From assembly GCA_963846585.1 (NCBI GenBank), contig CAWJWO010000018.1:248001-312000 (forward strand): a DNA stretch of 64,000 nt. Reading direction: 5' to 3'. Position 1 is the first letter of the stretch. Every line of letters starts with the position of its first letter. The position numbers and the translations under genes were made by a program. Positions 1-9,082 of this stretch are shown here, piece by piece. The stretch comes from JAAUTT01 sp963846585. Its GTDB lineage: Bacteria > Bacteroidota > Bacteroidia > Bacteroidales > JAAUTT01. Below the pieces are notes generated by a model. That model was not told the DNA's origin. It searched no databases and was given only the letters and a program-made list of their open reading frames with translations.

Positions 1-473
1 GCCTAACTTATACTGAAGGTATTTCAATACTCGAAAAATCAGGTGAAAAATTTGAATTTCCTATTTCCTGGGGTATTGACCTGCAATCAGAACATGAACG
101 TTATCTGGTGGAAAAGCATTTTAAAAAGCCTGTAATCCTGACAGGATATCCAAGTGAAATTAAGGCTTTTTATATGAAGCAAAACGAGGATGGGAAAACA
201 GTTCGCGCAATGGATGTATTGTTCCCTAAAATTGGTGAAATAATCGGAGGTTCGCAACGTGAGGAAAATTTTGAAAAACTGGAAAAAAGAATAAAAGAAC
301 TCAATATTCCTGACAAAGATCTTTGGTGGTACCTCGAAACCCGAAAATATGGCACCGCTCCTCATAGTGGATTCGGTTTAGGTTTCGAACGCCTGATAAT
401 ATTTGTTACCGGCATGGCTAATATCCGCGATGTAATCCCGTTCCCAAGAACGCCAAAGAATGCTGACTTTTAA
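1..473 (+). CDS. asnS: Asparaginyl-tRNA synthetase, C-terminal part
   Basis: This is the 3' end of a class II aminoacyl-tRNA synthetase; the reading frame is open from base 3, so the gene begins outside the window. The enzyme charges tRNA-Asn with asparagine in the cytoplasm. The visible part contains the RAMDVLFPKIGEIIGGSQRE stretch and the class II motif 3 sequence GFGLGFERL, followed by the usual short tail IRDVIPFPRTP. These match AsnS rather than AspS or LysS as far as I can judge. An internal ATG at 108 is not the real start because the homologous sequence continues upstream. rpoN follows about 200 bases downstream, after a block of octamer repeats. Confidence 0.93.
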   Translation, partial: LTYTEGISILEKSGEKFEFPISWGIDLQSEHERYLVEKHFKKPVILTGYPSEIKAFYMKQNEDGKTVRAMDVLFPKIGEIIGGSQREENFEKLEKRIKELNIPDKDLWWYLETRKYGTAPHSGFGLGFERLIIFVTGMANIRDVIPFPRTPKNADF

Positions 474-479
474 ATGGGA

Positions 480-590
480 GGTGATTAGGTGATTAAGTAA
501 TTAAGTGATTAAGTGATTAAGTAATTGATTAATTGAGTAAACGAGTAATAAAATTAAACGAATAACCTAATCACCTAATCACCTAATTCC
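480..590. repeat. Octamer tandem repeats forming an inverted pair
   Basis: Copies of GTGATTAA/GTGATTAG run from about 480 to 530, and their complement CCTAATCA runs from about 563 to 588. The two arms could pair as a large hairpin just after the asnS stop codon. The spacer is AT-rich. It may act in transcript termination, but there is no clear T-tract. Confidence 0.75.
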
Positions 591-646
591 TGAAACTATT
601 TTTAAGCACAATACAAATAAGATGGTATATTCTGAAAGGCACTATG

Positions 647-654
647 TATCTTTG
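647..654 (+). promoter_or_regulatory. Candidate -7 box for rpoN
   Basis: TATCTTTG matches the Bacteroidota primary-sigma -7 consensus TAnnTTTG and lies 20 bases before the rpoN start codon. I see no good TTTG -33 partner at the usual 19-21 base spacing, so the call is tentative. Confidence 0.45.
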
Positions 655-674
655 TATCGAAATATATGTAAACA

Positions 675-2114
675 ATGTTACACCAAAAGCTTCAGCAAAA
701 ATTACTTCAGAAATTATCTCCGCAGCAAATTCAATTGATAAAGCTGTTGGAAATACCATCCATGCAACTTGAGCAGAGGATTAAATCAGAAATTGAGGAA
801 AACCCTGCCCTTGAAGAAGGAATTGATACCGATGCGGATGAACAATTCGAAGATAAAAACATTGAAGAAGATAAGGATTTTTCATTGGATGAATATTTAA
901 ATACTGAGGATATCCCGTCATATAAACTTAACTCTAAAAACTTCAGCAAATCGGAACTCAAACCCGATATACCTTTTTCAGTCGGATCAACCTTTAAGGA
1001 TTTTCTTGAAAGTCAACTTGGAATGAGGGACCTTGACCAAAAAACCCTTGAATTAGCTATATATCTAATTGGTAATCTTGATGATGATGGATACCTTAGG
1101 CGTAAACCCGAAGCAATTGTCGATGACCTTGATTTTTCGATGAACATCCATATTACTGAAGAAGAATTAATAAAAACTCTCAGAATAATACAGGATTTAG
1201 ATCCTGCAGGAGTTGGCGCCAGGGATCTTCAGGAATGCCTTATTCTTCAAATTACCTCTAAAAACCAGAGCGATCCTGCAGTTATAATTGCCACTAAAAT
1301 ACTAAAACATTATTTTGACGAATTCACTAAAAAACATTATGATAAAATAATGGCAAGGTTAGAAATTAGTGAAGATGAACTAAAAAATGCTATTGATGAA
1401 ATAATTAAACTTAATCCCAAACCTGGCGGAACATATTCCGATCCACATAGTAAAGTAGCTGAACATATTATTCCGGATTTTATTCTTGAGAACCGCGATG
1501 GTGAACTTCAATTAAGCCTCAATTCCAGAAATATACCTGAGTTACGGGTCAGCCGGACTTATTCAGGAATGCTTGAATCCTACGGCAACGGCAAGTCAAA
1601 ACAGAATAAAAATCTAAAGGAAGCCGTATCTTTTGTAAAACAAAAACTCGAATCGGCAAAATGGTTTATAGATGCAATTAAACAACGCCAAAACACTCTT
1701 ATGATTACAATGAACGCAATTATTGATTTTCAGAAGAATTATTTCGAGGAAGGTGACGAAACCAAATTACACCCGATGATACTTAAAGATATTGCAGATC
1801 GGACGGGATTAGACATTTCGACAATATCCAGAGTGGCTAACAGCAAATACATACAGACTCATTTTGGCATATTTCCTTTAAAGTATTTTTTTTCCGAGGG
1901 ACTTCATACTGATTCAGGCGAAGAAGTATCCACACGCGAAATTAAAAAAATATTAGAAGAATGCATTGAAAATGAATCTAAAAGGAAACCACTTACCGAT
2001 GATGAACTTTCCGAAATATTGCAAAATAAAGGTTATCAGATTGCCAGGCGTACTGTTGCAAAATACCGTGAACAATTAAATATCCCGGTAGCACGTTTAA
2101 GAAAGGAATTGTAA
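675..2114 (+). CDS. rpoN: RNA polymerase sigma-54 factor
   Basis: The product (479 aa) is the sigma factor that directs RNA polymerase to -24/-12 promoters and needs AAA+ activators to open DNA. The N-terminal ~50 residues are the glutamine/leucine-rich activator-interacting region (QKLLQKLSPQQIQLIKLLE). An acidic linker follows (about 55-95), then the core-binding domain and the C-terminal DNA-binding domain. The diagnostic RpoN box ARRTVAKYRE is at residues 457-466. Length is normal for the family. The stop codon TAA overlaps the ATG of the next gene (TAATG), which suggests translational coupling to the membrane protein. Confidence 0.97.
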   Translation: MLHQKLQQKLLQKLSPQQIQLIKLLEIPSMQLEQRIKSEIEENPALEEGIDTDADEQFEDKNIEEDKDFSLDEYLNTEDIPSYKLNSKNFSKSELKPDIPFSVGSTFKDFLESQLGMRDLDQKTLELAIYLIGNLDDDGYLRRKPEAIVDDLDFSMNIHITEEELIKTLRIIQDLDPAGVGARDLQECLILQITSKNQSDPAVIIATKILKHYFDEFTKKHYDKIMARLEISEDELKNAIDEIIKLNPKPGGTYSDPHSKVAEHIIPDFILENRDGELQLSLNSRNIPELRVSRTYSGMLESYGNGKSKQNKNLKEAVSFVKQKLESAKWFIDAIKQRQNTLMITMNAIIDFQKNYFEEGDETKLHPMILKDIADRTGLDISTISRVANSKYIQTHFGIFPLKYFFSEGLHTDSGEEVSTREIKKILEECIENESKRKPLTDDELSEILQNKGYQIARRTVAKYREQLNIPVARLRKEL

Positions 2115-2752
2115 TGAAAAAAAATTGTGTATTCAATATAGCCTTTAAATATATACCCAAATCTTTATCAATTATCCTTCATCCATTGATAATGCCTACT
2201 TTAGGCATCTATATTATTCTTTCAACTTCGGGCACAAATTCATATTTGCTTGATTTGCAGGATAAATATTTAATTATCTCACTAGTTGCTATTTTTACAT
2301 TTTTACTCCCAATTTCATTAATACCTTTTTATTATTATTTTAAAATTACTTCAACAATTAAATTAAATTCCAGGCAAGAAAGAATCATACCATTAATGAT
2401 TACTTCAATTGTATTTTATATTTGTTTTATGCTGTTTAAGATCAAAGGTGCTCCACATCTGATTCAGGCTTTCTTGTTTGCTACAACCCTCGCAGTTTTT
2501 TCAAATTTATTGATTACTCTCCGTTGGCATATTAGTGCTCACATGATTGGAACCGGAGGAATAATCGGATTATTGTTAACTCTTGCCTTATTTTATCGTA
2601 TTGAGATACTTGGTTATCTAATGTTTGCCATTATACTTGCCGGATTAATCAGTTTTTCAAGGCTAAGCCTGGATGCTCATACTCCAAAACAGGTATATTC
2701 AGGGTTACTTCTTGGTTTATCTGAAACTTTCCTTGTCATTTTTCTTTATTAA
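2114..2752 (+). CDS. PAP2-like integral membrane protein
   Basis: A 212-aa protein with about six hydrophobic segments and no signal peptide. The stretch HISAHMIG near residue 140 and SRLSLDAHTPKQVYSG near residues 185-200 resemble motifs 2 and 3 of the PAP2 phosphatase superfamily (the pattern SRxxxxxHxxxQ/D). PAP2 proteins remove phosphate from membrane lipids or lipid carriers, but motif 1 (KxxxxxxRP) is not evident, so activity is uncertain. It overlaps the rpoN stop codon by one base. The same kind of protein is, from memory, common in Bacteroidota near housekeeping genes; its substrate is unknown. Confidence 0.6.
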   Translation: MKKNCVFNIAFKYIPKSLSIILHPLIMPTLGIYIILSTSGTNSYLLDLQDKYLIISLVAIFTFLLPISLIPFYYYFKITSTIKLNSRQERIIPLMITSIVFYICFMLFKIKGAPHLIQAFLFATTLAVFSNLLITLRWHISAHMIGTGGIIGLLLTLALFYRIEILGYLMFAIILAGLISFSRLSLDAHTPKQVYSGLLLGLSETFLVIFLY

Positions 2753-2804
2753 AATCCTTCATTTTCAATACTTTGAACTAGGTATGAATTTAGTGCTCTT
2801 TCCA

Positions 2805-2834
2805 TTGTTTTTTAATTTGTTAAATCTATCTTTG
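2805..2834 (+). promoter_or_regulatory. Candidate Bacteroidota-type promoter for ileS
   Basis: TTG at 2805-2807 and TATCTTTG at 2827-2834 are separated by 19 bases, matching the TTTG-N19-21-TAnnTTTG consensus. The start codon of ileS at 2853 would give a very short leader. Confidence 0.55.
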
Positions 2835-2852
2835 TGAACTTTTATAAAACCC

Positions 2853-5800
2853 ATGAATAGAAAATTCCGGGAATACAAACACCTTGATCTTTCACTGATA
2901 AATAAGGAAATCCTTTCCTGGTGGCAGGATAATAAAATTTTTAAAAAGAGCCTTGATATCAGAAAGGGCAAAGAGGCATTTGTCTTTTATGAAGGGCCTC
3001 CTTCAGCTAATGGTATTCCTGGTATTCATCATGTATTGGCCCGTACAATTAAAGATATATTTTGCAGGTACAAAACCATGAAAGGATTCCTTGTGGAACG
3101 AAAAGCCGGATGGGATACTCATGGTCTTCCGGTAGAAATTGGCGTCGAAAAAGCATTAGGAATTATTAAAGATGATATAGGCCCGGGTAAAAAAATCAGC
3201 ATATCCGATTTTAACAAGGAATGCAGGAAAGAAGTTATGAAATATACGGATCAGTGGGAAGACCTCACTGAAAAAATGGGTTATTGGGTCGATATGCATA
3301 ATCCGTATATTACTTTCGATAACAAATATATAGAAACACTTTGGTGGTTACTAAAGCAGCTTTACCAAAAAAAATTAATTTATAAAGGGTATAGTATTCA
3401 ACCTTATTCCCCTGCAGCTGGGACAGGGTTAAGTACACACGAATTAAATCAGCCGGGTTGTTACCGTGATGTTAAAGATACTACATGTGTTGCTATGTTT
3501 AAAGTAACAAGAACTGAGATATCTGAATTTCTTTTTGAAGATTGCAATCTAAATGCATATTTTCTCGCATGGACTACAACTCCGTGGACATTACCTTCAA
3601 ATACAGCTCTGTGTGTTGGCCCAAATATAGAATATGTTAGAGTTAAAACTCATAATCCCTACTCTAAAGAACCTGTAATAGTTATACTTGCTAAAGATAT
3701 TCTGGGGAAACATTTATCTTTTGGAGGTGAAAAAAACGAATTCAATGAAGTTCTAAACCTTAAAACTAAAGATAGAATTTCGGTTTTAGGTAAAGAGTTA
3801 GAAGGTATTAATTATGAGCAACTTATTCCCTGGGTTAATCCCGGTGAAGGTGCTTTCCGCGTAATAACTGGTGATTTCGTTTCCACAGAAGAAGGAACGG
3901 GTATTGTCCATATAGCTCCTACATTTGGGGCTGATGACGACAAGGTAGCTAAACAAAAAGGTGTCCCTGCTCTTCTGTTAACAGATAAAGCAGGATATCG
4001 CCAACCCATGGTTGACCGCAAAGGAAAGTTTTTTAATGTAGGCGATCTTGATCCAAAATTTGTGGAAGACAAGGTTAACATCAAACTGTATAACGAATTT
4101 GCCGGACGTTTTGTGAAAAACGCCTATGACATTTCTCTTAACGACGACGAAAAAACATTGGATATCGATATTTGTGTAATGCTTAAACAACAAGGCCTTG
4201 CATTCAAAATAGAAAAACACGTTCATACATACCCACATTGTTGGCGGACTGATAAGCCCGTGTTGTACTATCCTCTCGACTCCTGGTTTATTAAAACAAC
4301 TGCCTGTAAGGACGAAATGATTAATTTGAATAACACTATCAACTGGAAACCGGAATCAACAGGGACGGGTCGGTTTGGAAAATGGCTGGAAAATCTTCAG
4401 GACTGGAACCTCAGCCGGTCACGTTTTTGGGGGACTCCTTTACCAGTATGGCGTACTGAAGATGCAGAGGAAGAAATTTTTATTGGTTCAGTTAGTGAAT
4501 TAAAGTTTGAAATTGACCGTGCTGTTAAAGCCGGATATATGAATATTAACCCGTTAACTAATTTTGTTTTAGACGATTATTCTGATGAGAATTATCGAAA
4601 TTTCGATTTACATCGTCCTTTTGTTGATGATATAATCCTTATATCAAAGAATGGCAAAAAAATGTTCCGTGAAGCTGATCTTATTGATGTTTGGTTCGAT
4701 TCCGGAGCCATGCCTTATGCCCAAATGCATTATCCATTTGAAAAACCCAGTAACAATTTAATATTTGATAAGGATGCGCCCCTCGGAAAAGGATATCCGT
4801 TTCCTGCAGATTTCGTCGCTGAAGGTGTTGACCAGACCCGCGGATGGTTTTTCACCCTGCATGCTATTGCCGTTATGCTGTTCGATTCCGTTGCTTTCAG
4901 GAATATAATATCAAACGGCCTCGTACTTGATAAAAATGGCAATAAAATGTCCAAACGACTTGGCAATGCAGTTGATCCCTTTGAAACCATCGAAAAATAT
5001 GGCACTGACCCATTACGATGGTATATGATTGCTAATTCATCTCCATGGGATAATCTGAAATTCGATTCAACAGGCATAGACGAGGTATGCCGTAAATTTT
5101 TCGGTACGCTTTTTAATACATATTCATTTTTTTCGCTATATGCCAATGTTGATGGTTTTACAGGAACCGAACAGGAAGTATTGGTAAATGAACGTCCTGA
5201 AATAGACCGATGGATAATATCCTTACTTAATTCCCTTATTAAAGAAGTTGATGAATGCTATAACGATTATGAACCAACCCGTGCAGGGAGAGCAATTCAG
5301 GAATTCGTAACCGAACAACTGAGTAACTGGTATGTACGTCTGAACCGTAAACGGTTTTGGAGAGGCGAAATGGATACAGATAAGCTATCAGCATATCAAA
5401 CCTTATATAACTGCCTAATTACAGTTGCCAAATTGGCTTCACCAATTTCCCCGTTTATAACTGAAAAGATATTCCGTGATTTAAATATGGTTACCGGTTT
5501 GGAAAAACCGGAATCAGTTCACTTGTCTTCATTCCCGGTTTATAACAAGGATTATTTAGTTCCTGTTCTTGAAGAAAAAATGAAACTCGCCCAGCAAATT
5601 TCTTCGATGATACTTGGCTTGCGCCGCAAGGTCAATATAAAAGTGCGACAACCATTGCAAACGGCACTTATCCCAACGATTGACAATGATACCAGGGACA
5701 AAATAAATAGTATTAAACATATAATTGAGCATGAAACAAACATTCAATCGCTTTCTATCGTATCAGGTACCTTGGGGATGATTGTAAAAAAAATAAAACC

Positions 5801-6317
5801 GGATTACAAAACCTTAGGTCCAAAATATGGCAAATTAATGAAGGATATTTCCAATAAAATAAATGATTTTGGACAAAATGAAATTATAGAACTGGAAATT
5901 GAGAAGAAGAAGGTTTTGAAAATTAACGGCACCTCCGTAGAAATTTCGATAAATGATGTCAATATAACTACCGAGGATATTCCCGGTTGGCTTAGTATGT
6001 CTGAGAATGGTATTACAGTAGCTCTTGATGTTTCTCTCACTGAAGAACTTATTCAGGAAGGCATTGCGCGGGAATTAATCAACCGTATCCAAAATATCCG
6101 GAAAGATAATGGATATATTATAACAGATAAAATTAAAATAGAAATTCAAAAAAATGATGCAATATTGCAGGCCATTAATGTACATCATAAATTTATTTCT
6201 TCTCAAACTTTAGCAGAAAGCATTGATTGGGTAGATACTCTCAATGATGCTAACGCTAAAGAAGTTGAAATAGAAGAAAGCGTTAAAACGCTTTTAAAAA
6301 TTACCCGTGTAGAATAA
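2853..6317 (+). CDS. ileS: Isoleucyl-tRNA synthetase
   Basis: The 1154-aa class I synthetase charges tRNA-Ile with isoleucine and edits misactivated valine. The HIGH-type signature appears as GIHH at residues 57-60 inside GPPSANGIPGIHH, and the KMSKR loop is near residue 700 (NGNKMSKRLGNAV). A long insertion between them corresponds to the CP1 editing domain. The C-terminal third carries the anticodon-binding region. The length fits the long form found in Bacteroidota. It starts a block with dksA-like and lspA, an order that recurs in this phylum. Confidence 0.97.
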   Translation: MNRKFREYKHLDLSLINKEILSWWQDNKIFKKSLDIRKGKEAFVFYEGPPSANGIPGIHHVLARTIKDIFCRYKTMKGFLVERKAGWDTHGLPVEIGVEKALGIIKDDIGPGKKISISDFNKECRKEVMKYTDQWEDLTEKMGYWVDMHNPYITFDNKYIETLWWLLKQLYQKKLIYKGYSIQPYSPAAGTGLSTHELNQPGCYRDVKDTTCVAMFKVTRTEISEFLFEDCNLNAYFLAWTTTPWTLPSNTALCVGPNIEYVRVKTHNPYSKEPVIVILAKDILGKHLSFGGEKNEFNEVLNLKTKDRISVLGKELEGINYEQLIPWVNPGEGAFRVITGDFVSTEEGTGIVHIAPTFGADDDKVAKQKGVPALLLTDKAGYRQPMVDRKGKFFNVGDLDPKFVEDKVNIKLYNEFAGRFVKNAYDISLNDDEKTLDIDICVMLKQQGLAFKIEKHVHTYPHCWRTDKPVLYYPLDSWFIKTTACKDEMINLNNTINWKPESTGTGRFGKWLENLQDWNLSRSRFWGTPLPVWRTEDAEEEIFIGSVSELKFEIDRAVKAGYMNINPLTNFVLDDYSDENYRNFDLHRPFVDDIILISKNGKKMFREADLIDVWFDSGAMPYAQMHYPFEKPSNNLIFDKDAPLGKGYPFPADFVAEGVDQTRGWFFTLHAIAVMLFDSVAFRNIISNGLVLDKNGNKMSKRLGNAVDPFETIEKYGTDPLRWYMIANSSPWDNLKFDSTGIDEVCRKFFGTLFNTYSFFSLYANVDGFTGTEQEVLVNERPEIDRWIISLLNSLIKEVDECYNDYEPTRAGRAIQEFVTEQLSNWYVRLNRKRFWRGEMDTDKLSAYQTLYNCLITVAKLASPISPFITEKIFRDLNMVTGLEKPESVHLSSFPVYNKDYLVPVLEEKMKLAQQISSMILGLRRKVNIKVRQPLQTALIPTIDNDTRDKINSIKHIIEHETNIQSLSIVSGTLGMIVKKIKPDYKTLGPKYGKLMKDISNKINDFGQNEIIELEIEKKKVLKINGTSVEISINDVNITTEDIPGWLSMSENGITVALDVSLTEELIQEGIARELINRIQNIRKDNGYIITDKIKIEIQKNDAILQAINVHHKFISSQTLAESIDWVDTLNDANAKEVEIEESVKTLLKITRVE

Positions 6318-6367
6318 CACGAAGAAATACAATTAATTTTTTACTAATTTCGACAAATTTTTAGGTT

Positions 6368-6748
6368 ATGGCAGAAAAAAATAAATATTCGGATATAGAG
6401 CTTGAAGAGTTTAAACAAATTATTCTCGAAAAACTAGAACAAGCAAAACAAGATTATGAATTGCTTAAAAGTGCTATTACACACAGTGAAAGCAACGATA
6501 CTGAAGATACATCCCCAACCTTTAAAGTTCTTGAGGAGGGAGCCGCTACACTCTCGAAAGAAGAGGCTGGCAAACTTGCCCAACGTCAGTTAAAATTTAT
6601 CCAAAATCTTCAGGCAGCTTTGGTGCGGATACAAAATAAAACCTATGGCATTTGCCGGGAAACAGGCAAATTAATCCCTAAGGACCGCTTACGTGCTGTT
6701 CCCCATGCTACACTGAGTATAGAAGCAAAGCAACAGGGACAAAGGTGA
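6368..6748 (+). CDS. TraR/DksA-family protein without zinc cysteines
   Basis: A 126-aa protein with a helical N-terminal half (residues 1-85, charged and likely coiled coil) and a C-terminal DksA-type region, YGICRETGKLIPKDRLRAVP at about residues 94-113. DksA proteins bind in the secondary channel of RNA polymerase and modulate initiation, often with ppGpp. Only one of the four usual zinc-binding cysteines is present, a state I associate with the Bacteroidota version. It lies between ileS and lspA and may be cotranscribed with ileS (50-base gap). Its effect on transcription is inferred from the family only. Confidence 0.85.
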   Translation: MAEKNKYSDIELEEFKQIILEKLEQAKQDYELLKSAITHSESNDTEDTSPTFKVLEEGAATLSKEEAGKLAQRQLKFIQNLQAALVRIQNKTYGICRETGKLIPKDRLRAVPHATLSIEAKQQGQR

Positions 6749-6754
6749 TGTGTT

Positions 6755-6852
6755 AATTTGAAAATGTGCAAATGTGCAAATTTGAAAATTAGATTTGAGA
6801 AAATTATGCGCTAGTTTGAATTCAATATTCAATAATCAATAATCAAAAATTA
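6755..6852. repeat. Short word repeats between dksA-like gene and lspA
   Basis: The gap contains TGTGCAAA-type octamers with TTTGAAAATT blocks, then ATAATCA heptamers directly before the lspA start. It belongs to the same class of intergenic word repeats seen across the window. Confidence 0.6.
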
Positions 6853-7464
6853 ATGAAAATTTCTCTGGGCCAAAAAGCTGCCACTGTAGTAATTTTAATA
6901 CTATTTCTCGATCAGTTTGTTAAATGCTGGGTAAAAACGCACATGTACTTACATCAGGCTTACCACGTTTTTGGAGAAAAGTTTCAGATTCAATTTATCG
7001 AAAACAATGGAATGGCTTTCGGATTAGAATTTGGAGGAACAGCAGGCAAATTAATATTAAGCCTTTTCCGGATTCTTGCTGTAGCTGGTATTGGCTGGTA
7101 TTTAATTTATATAATAAACCAAAAAGCTCATACAGTTTTTGTGATCAGCATAGCACTGATTTTTTCAGGAGCCGTTGGAAATATTATAGATAGTGCATTT
7201 TATGGCATGATATTCAGTAATAGTTCCGACTACCAGTTATCGCAGTTATTTCCACAAGGTGGAGGATATTCTTCATTCCTGCATGGCAAAGTGGTTGATA
7301 TGCTATATTTTCCACTATTTCATGGTCAGTTTCCAGGTTGGTTTCCTATATGGGGATCTGAACCTTTTCTTTTTTTCAGCCCCATATTTAATTTAGCAGA
7401 TTCATCAATTACGGTTGGGGTTTGCATAATATTGCTCTTTCAAAAAACCTTTTTCCCAAAATAG
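6853..7464 (+). CDS. lspA: Lipoprotein signal peptidase
   Basis: This 203-aa inner-membrane aspartyl protease removes the signal peptide from lipidated prolipoproteins. It has four hydrophobic segments. The family motifs are visible: the N-terminal FLDQFVK, the IENNGMAFGL segment, GNIID with catalytic Asp113, and FNLAD with catalytic Asp183. It is longer than the ~165-aa proteobacterial enzyme because of a loop around residues 120-170, common in Bacteroidota. Several predicted lipoproteins in the window would be substrates. Confidence 0.95.
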   Translation: MKISLGQKAATVVILILFLDQFVKCWVKTHMYLHQAYHVFGEKFQIQFIENNGMAFGLEFGGTAGKLILSLFRILAVAGIGWYLIYIINQKAHTVFVISIALIFSGAVGNIIDSAFYGMIFSNSSDYQLSQLFPQGGGYSSFLHGKVVDMLYFPLFHGQFPGWFPIWGSEPFLFFSPIFNLADSSITVGVCIILLFQKTFFPK

Positions 7465-7474
7465 AGTTTGTCCC

Positions 7475-7573
7475 TAAATGTCCGTAGCCTTCGTTACGCT
7501 TGCCTAAAAACCAGTCATTTACTCAAGTAAACTCCTGATTTTTAGGCTTCGCAAGCCTCGGCTATGAACATTT
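7475..7573. repeat. Imperfect palindromic element after lspA
   Basis: The outer arms AAATGTCCGTAGCC and GGCTATGAACATTT enclose inner arms GCCTAAAAA (7502-7510) and TTTTTAGGC (7539-7547), giving a ~100-base nested hairpin immediately downstream of lspA. I recall similar palindromes in other Bacteroidota intergenic regions. It could serve as a terminator or be a small mobile repeat. Confidence 0.7.
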
Positions 7574-7639
7574 ATGATCCAAACACTAAAATGTAACTGA
7601 GTAACCTGAGAAAGTGAAATATTTATGAATATCTTTCAT

Positions 7640-7745
7640 TAGTAATTTTAATTTGCACAATTGCACATTTACACATTATTTTTTCTGCTTTCTGCCTTCT
7701 GTCTTCTGCCTTCTATCTTCTTTCATCTTTTAACTTTCATCTGCA
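7640..7745. repeat. Pyrimidine-rich heptamer block (TTCTGCC family)
   Basis: After TTGCACA-type words, the sequence runs as TTCTGCC, TTCTGTC, TTCTGCC, TTCTATC units up to the J-domain gene start at 7754. The period is seven bases. The same family appears near 16650 and 29910. Confidence 0.65.
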
Positions 7746-7753
7746 ATTAACCG

Positions 7754-8986
7754 ATGGGCCATTATCACAAAATTCTGGGAGTCGATGAAAATTGTTCACA
7801 AGAAGAAATTAAAATGGCGTATCGTCGGCTTGCCAAGAAATATCATCCTGATCTCAACCCAGCCAATAATGCACAACAGAAATTTATCGAATTAAACGAA
7901 GCATACGAAATCCTGTTAGAAGAATTTAAAAATCCTGATCCTTCATCATATAAAAGTTCAGATAAATCCCAAAAGGAATATTACGAGTTCATTCAACTTA
8001 TAAGAGAACAGGCAAAAGAAAAAGCCAGGATCAGGTACAATAAGTACTTAAAGCAACAAGAGCAATTTCGTGAAAGCGGACTTCAGGATTTAGTTTTGTT
8101 ATTAAAGTATATAGGAAGAATTTTGGAACCTGTTTCAGGTTTTATATTAATAGCAATACCCATAAGTGTATGTTTTAGTGAAAGATCAGTTCAACCTTTC
8201 TTTTATCTGTTTTTTATGTGGGTTATGGGAAGTGTTTTATTGTACGATGCCTATTCCAAACGCATTCATTATTTTAAACTTGGAAGTTTCTATTATTCAT
8301 TTAACAAAATCAAAAATATTTATAATCAAACAAACGAATCAAATAATGATGTTTGTTTTTATTGTGCCGGACTCAGGGCAAATTCAAGGCCTTACAAAAT
8401 TAATCTATTAAAGGTTAAAGATATAAAACTTAATAACCTTGGACCAATGCAACATCAGGCAGGATATGACCGGAAAAATATTGAGATAAAAATGCCCCGG
8501 TCTCGTAAAGCCTTAATAATACATACAATTAATTCAATAATTAAAGTTTTCTCTATACTAACCTGTATTGTTTTACTTCCAATCGACAGTTTCATTTGGC
8601 GATTTGTTATCGGGGCTATTTATGGGTTTTTGTGCTCTTCATTATTGCTTAAATTGACTAAAACTCATTCAAGAAACTCTTATCTTATTAGTTATGGCAT
8701 ACTAATAAAAATTGCTGTCTGGTTCCTAATTATTTCCTTGTGTTCAGAATTTGATATTAAGCATTTGAATATTAGCACAAAAGAATATTTTAAGGTTGTT
8801 TTCGTAATTATGTTATTTTTCGATCCTTTTTTGGAACAAATCCTGAAAATTTCTAAAAAACATTTGTTTAAGCCAATTTTTCATCGTTATTACAGATTGG
8901 ATAATTATTTTAATAATAATTATCAATTTTATCTTGAAATTCCATTGTGGACTTCTTTATACCCTTTGATTCGCTGGATATTTTAG
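7754..8986 (+). CDS. Membrane-anchored J-domain protein
   Basis: Residues 1-65 form a J domain with the HPD motif in KKYHPDLNP, the site that stimulates DnaK ATPase activity. There is no Gly/Phe region, zinc finger or substrate-binding domain of classical DnaJ. Instead residues ~115-410 hold about seven hydrophobic segments in two clusters (roughly 115-165 and 260-370) separated by a polar loop with a CFYCAGLRANSRPY segment. The protein therefore probably recruits DnaK to the inner membrane. I do not recognise the membrane part. It is followed after ~100 bases by the GH16-like gene; whether they work together is unknown. Confidence 0.75.
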   Translation: MGHYHKILGVDENCSQEEIKMAYRRLAKKYHPDLNPANNAQQKFIELNEAYEILLEEFKNPDPSSYKSSDKSQKEYYEFIQLIREQAKEKARIRYNKYLKQQEQFRESGLQDLVLLLKYIGRILEPVSGFILIAIPISVCFSERSVQPFFYLFFMWVMGSVLLYDAYSKRIHYFKLGSFYYSFNKIKNIYNQTNESNNDVCFYCAGLRANSRPYKINLLKVKDIKLNNLGPMQHQAGYDRKNIEIKMPRSRKALIIHTINSIIKVFSILTCIVLLPIDSFIWRFVIGAIYGFLCSSLLLKLTKTHSRNSYLISYGILIKIAVWFLIISLCSEFDIKHLNISTKEYFKVVFVIMLFFDPFLEQILKISKKHLFKPIFHRYYRLDNYFNNNYQFYLEIPLWTSLYPLIRWIF

Positions 8987-9082
8987 TAGTGTTTGGAGTA
9001 TAAAGAAAAAACCGTTGAAGTAATCAGTGTAAAAAGAAAAGAATTTTTGTAATTTTAAAAAAATAATCAATCCGGTTTTCAA

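Noticed and set aside
4730..5146. 138-codon frame opposite ileS
   Set aside because: It is inside the conserved synthetase and has no recognisable features; a shadow of the real gene.
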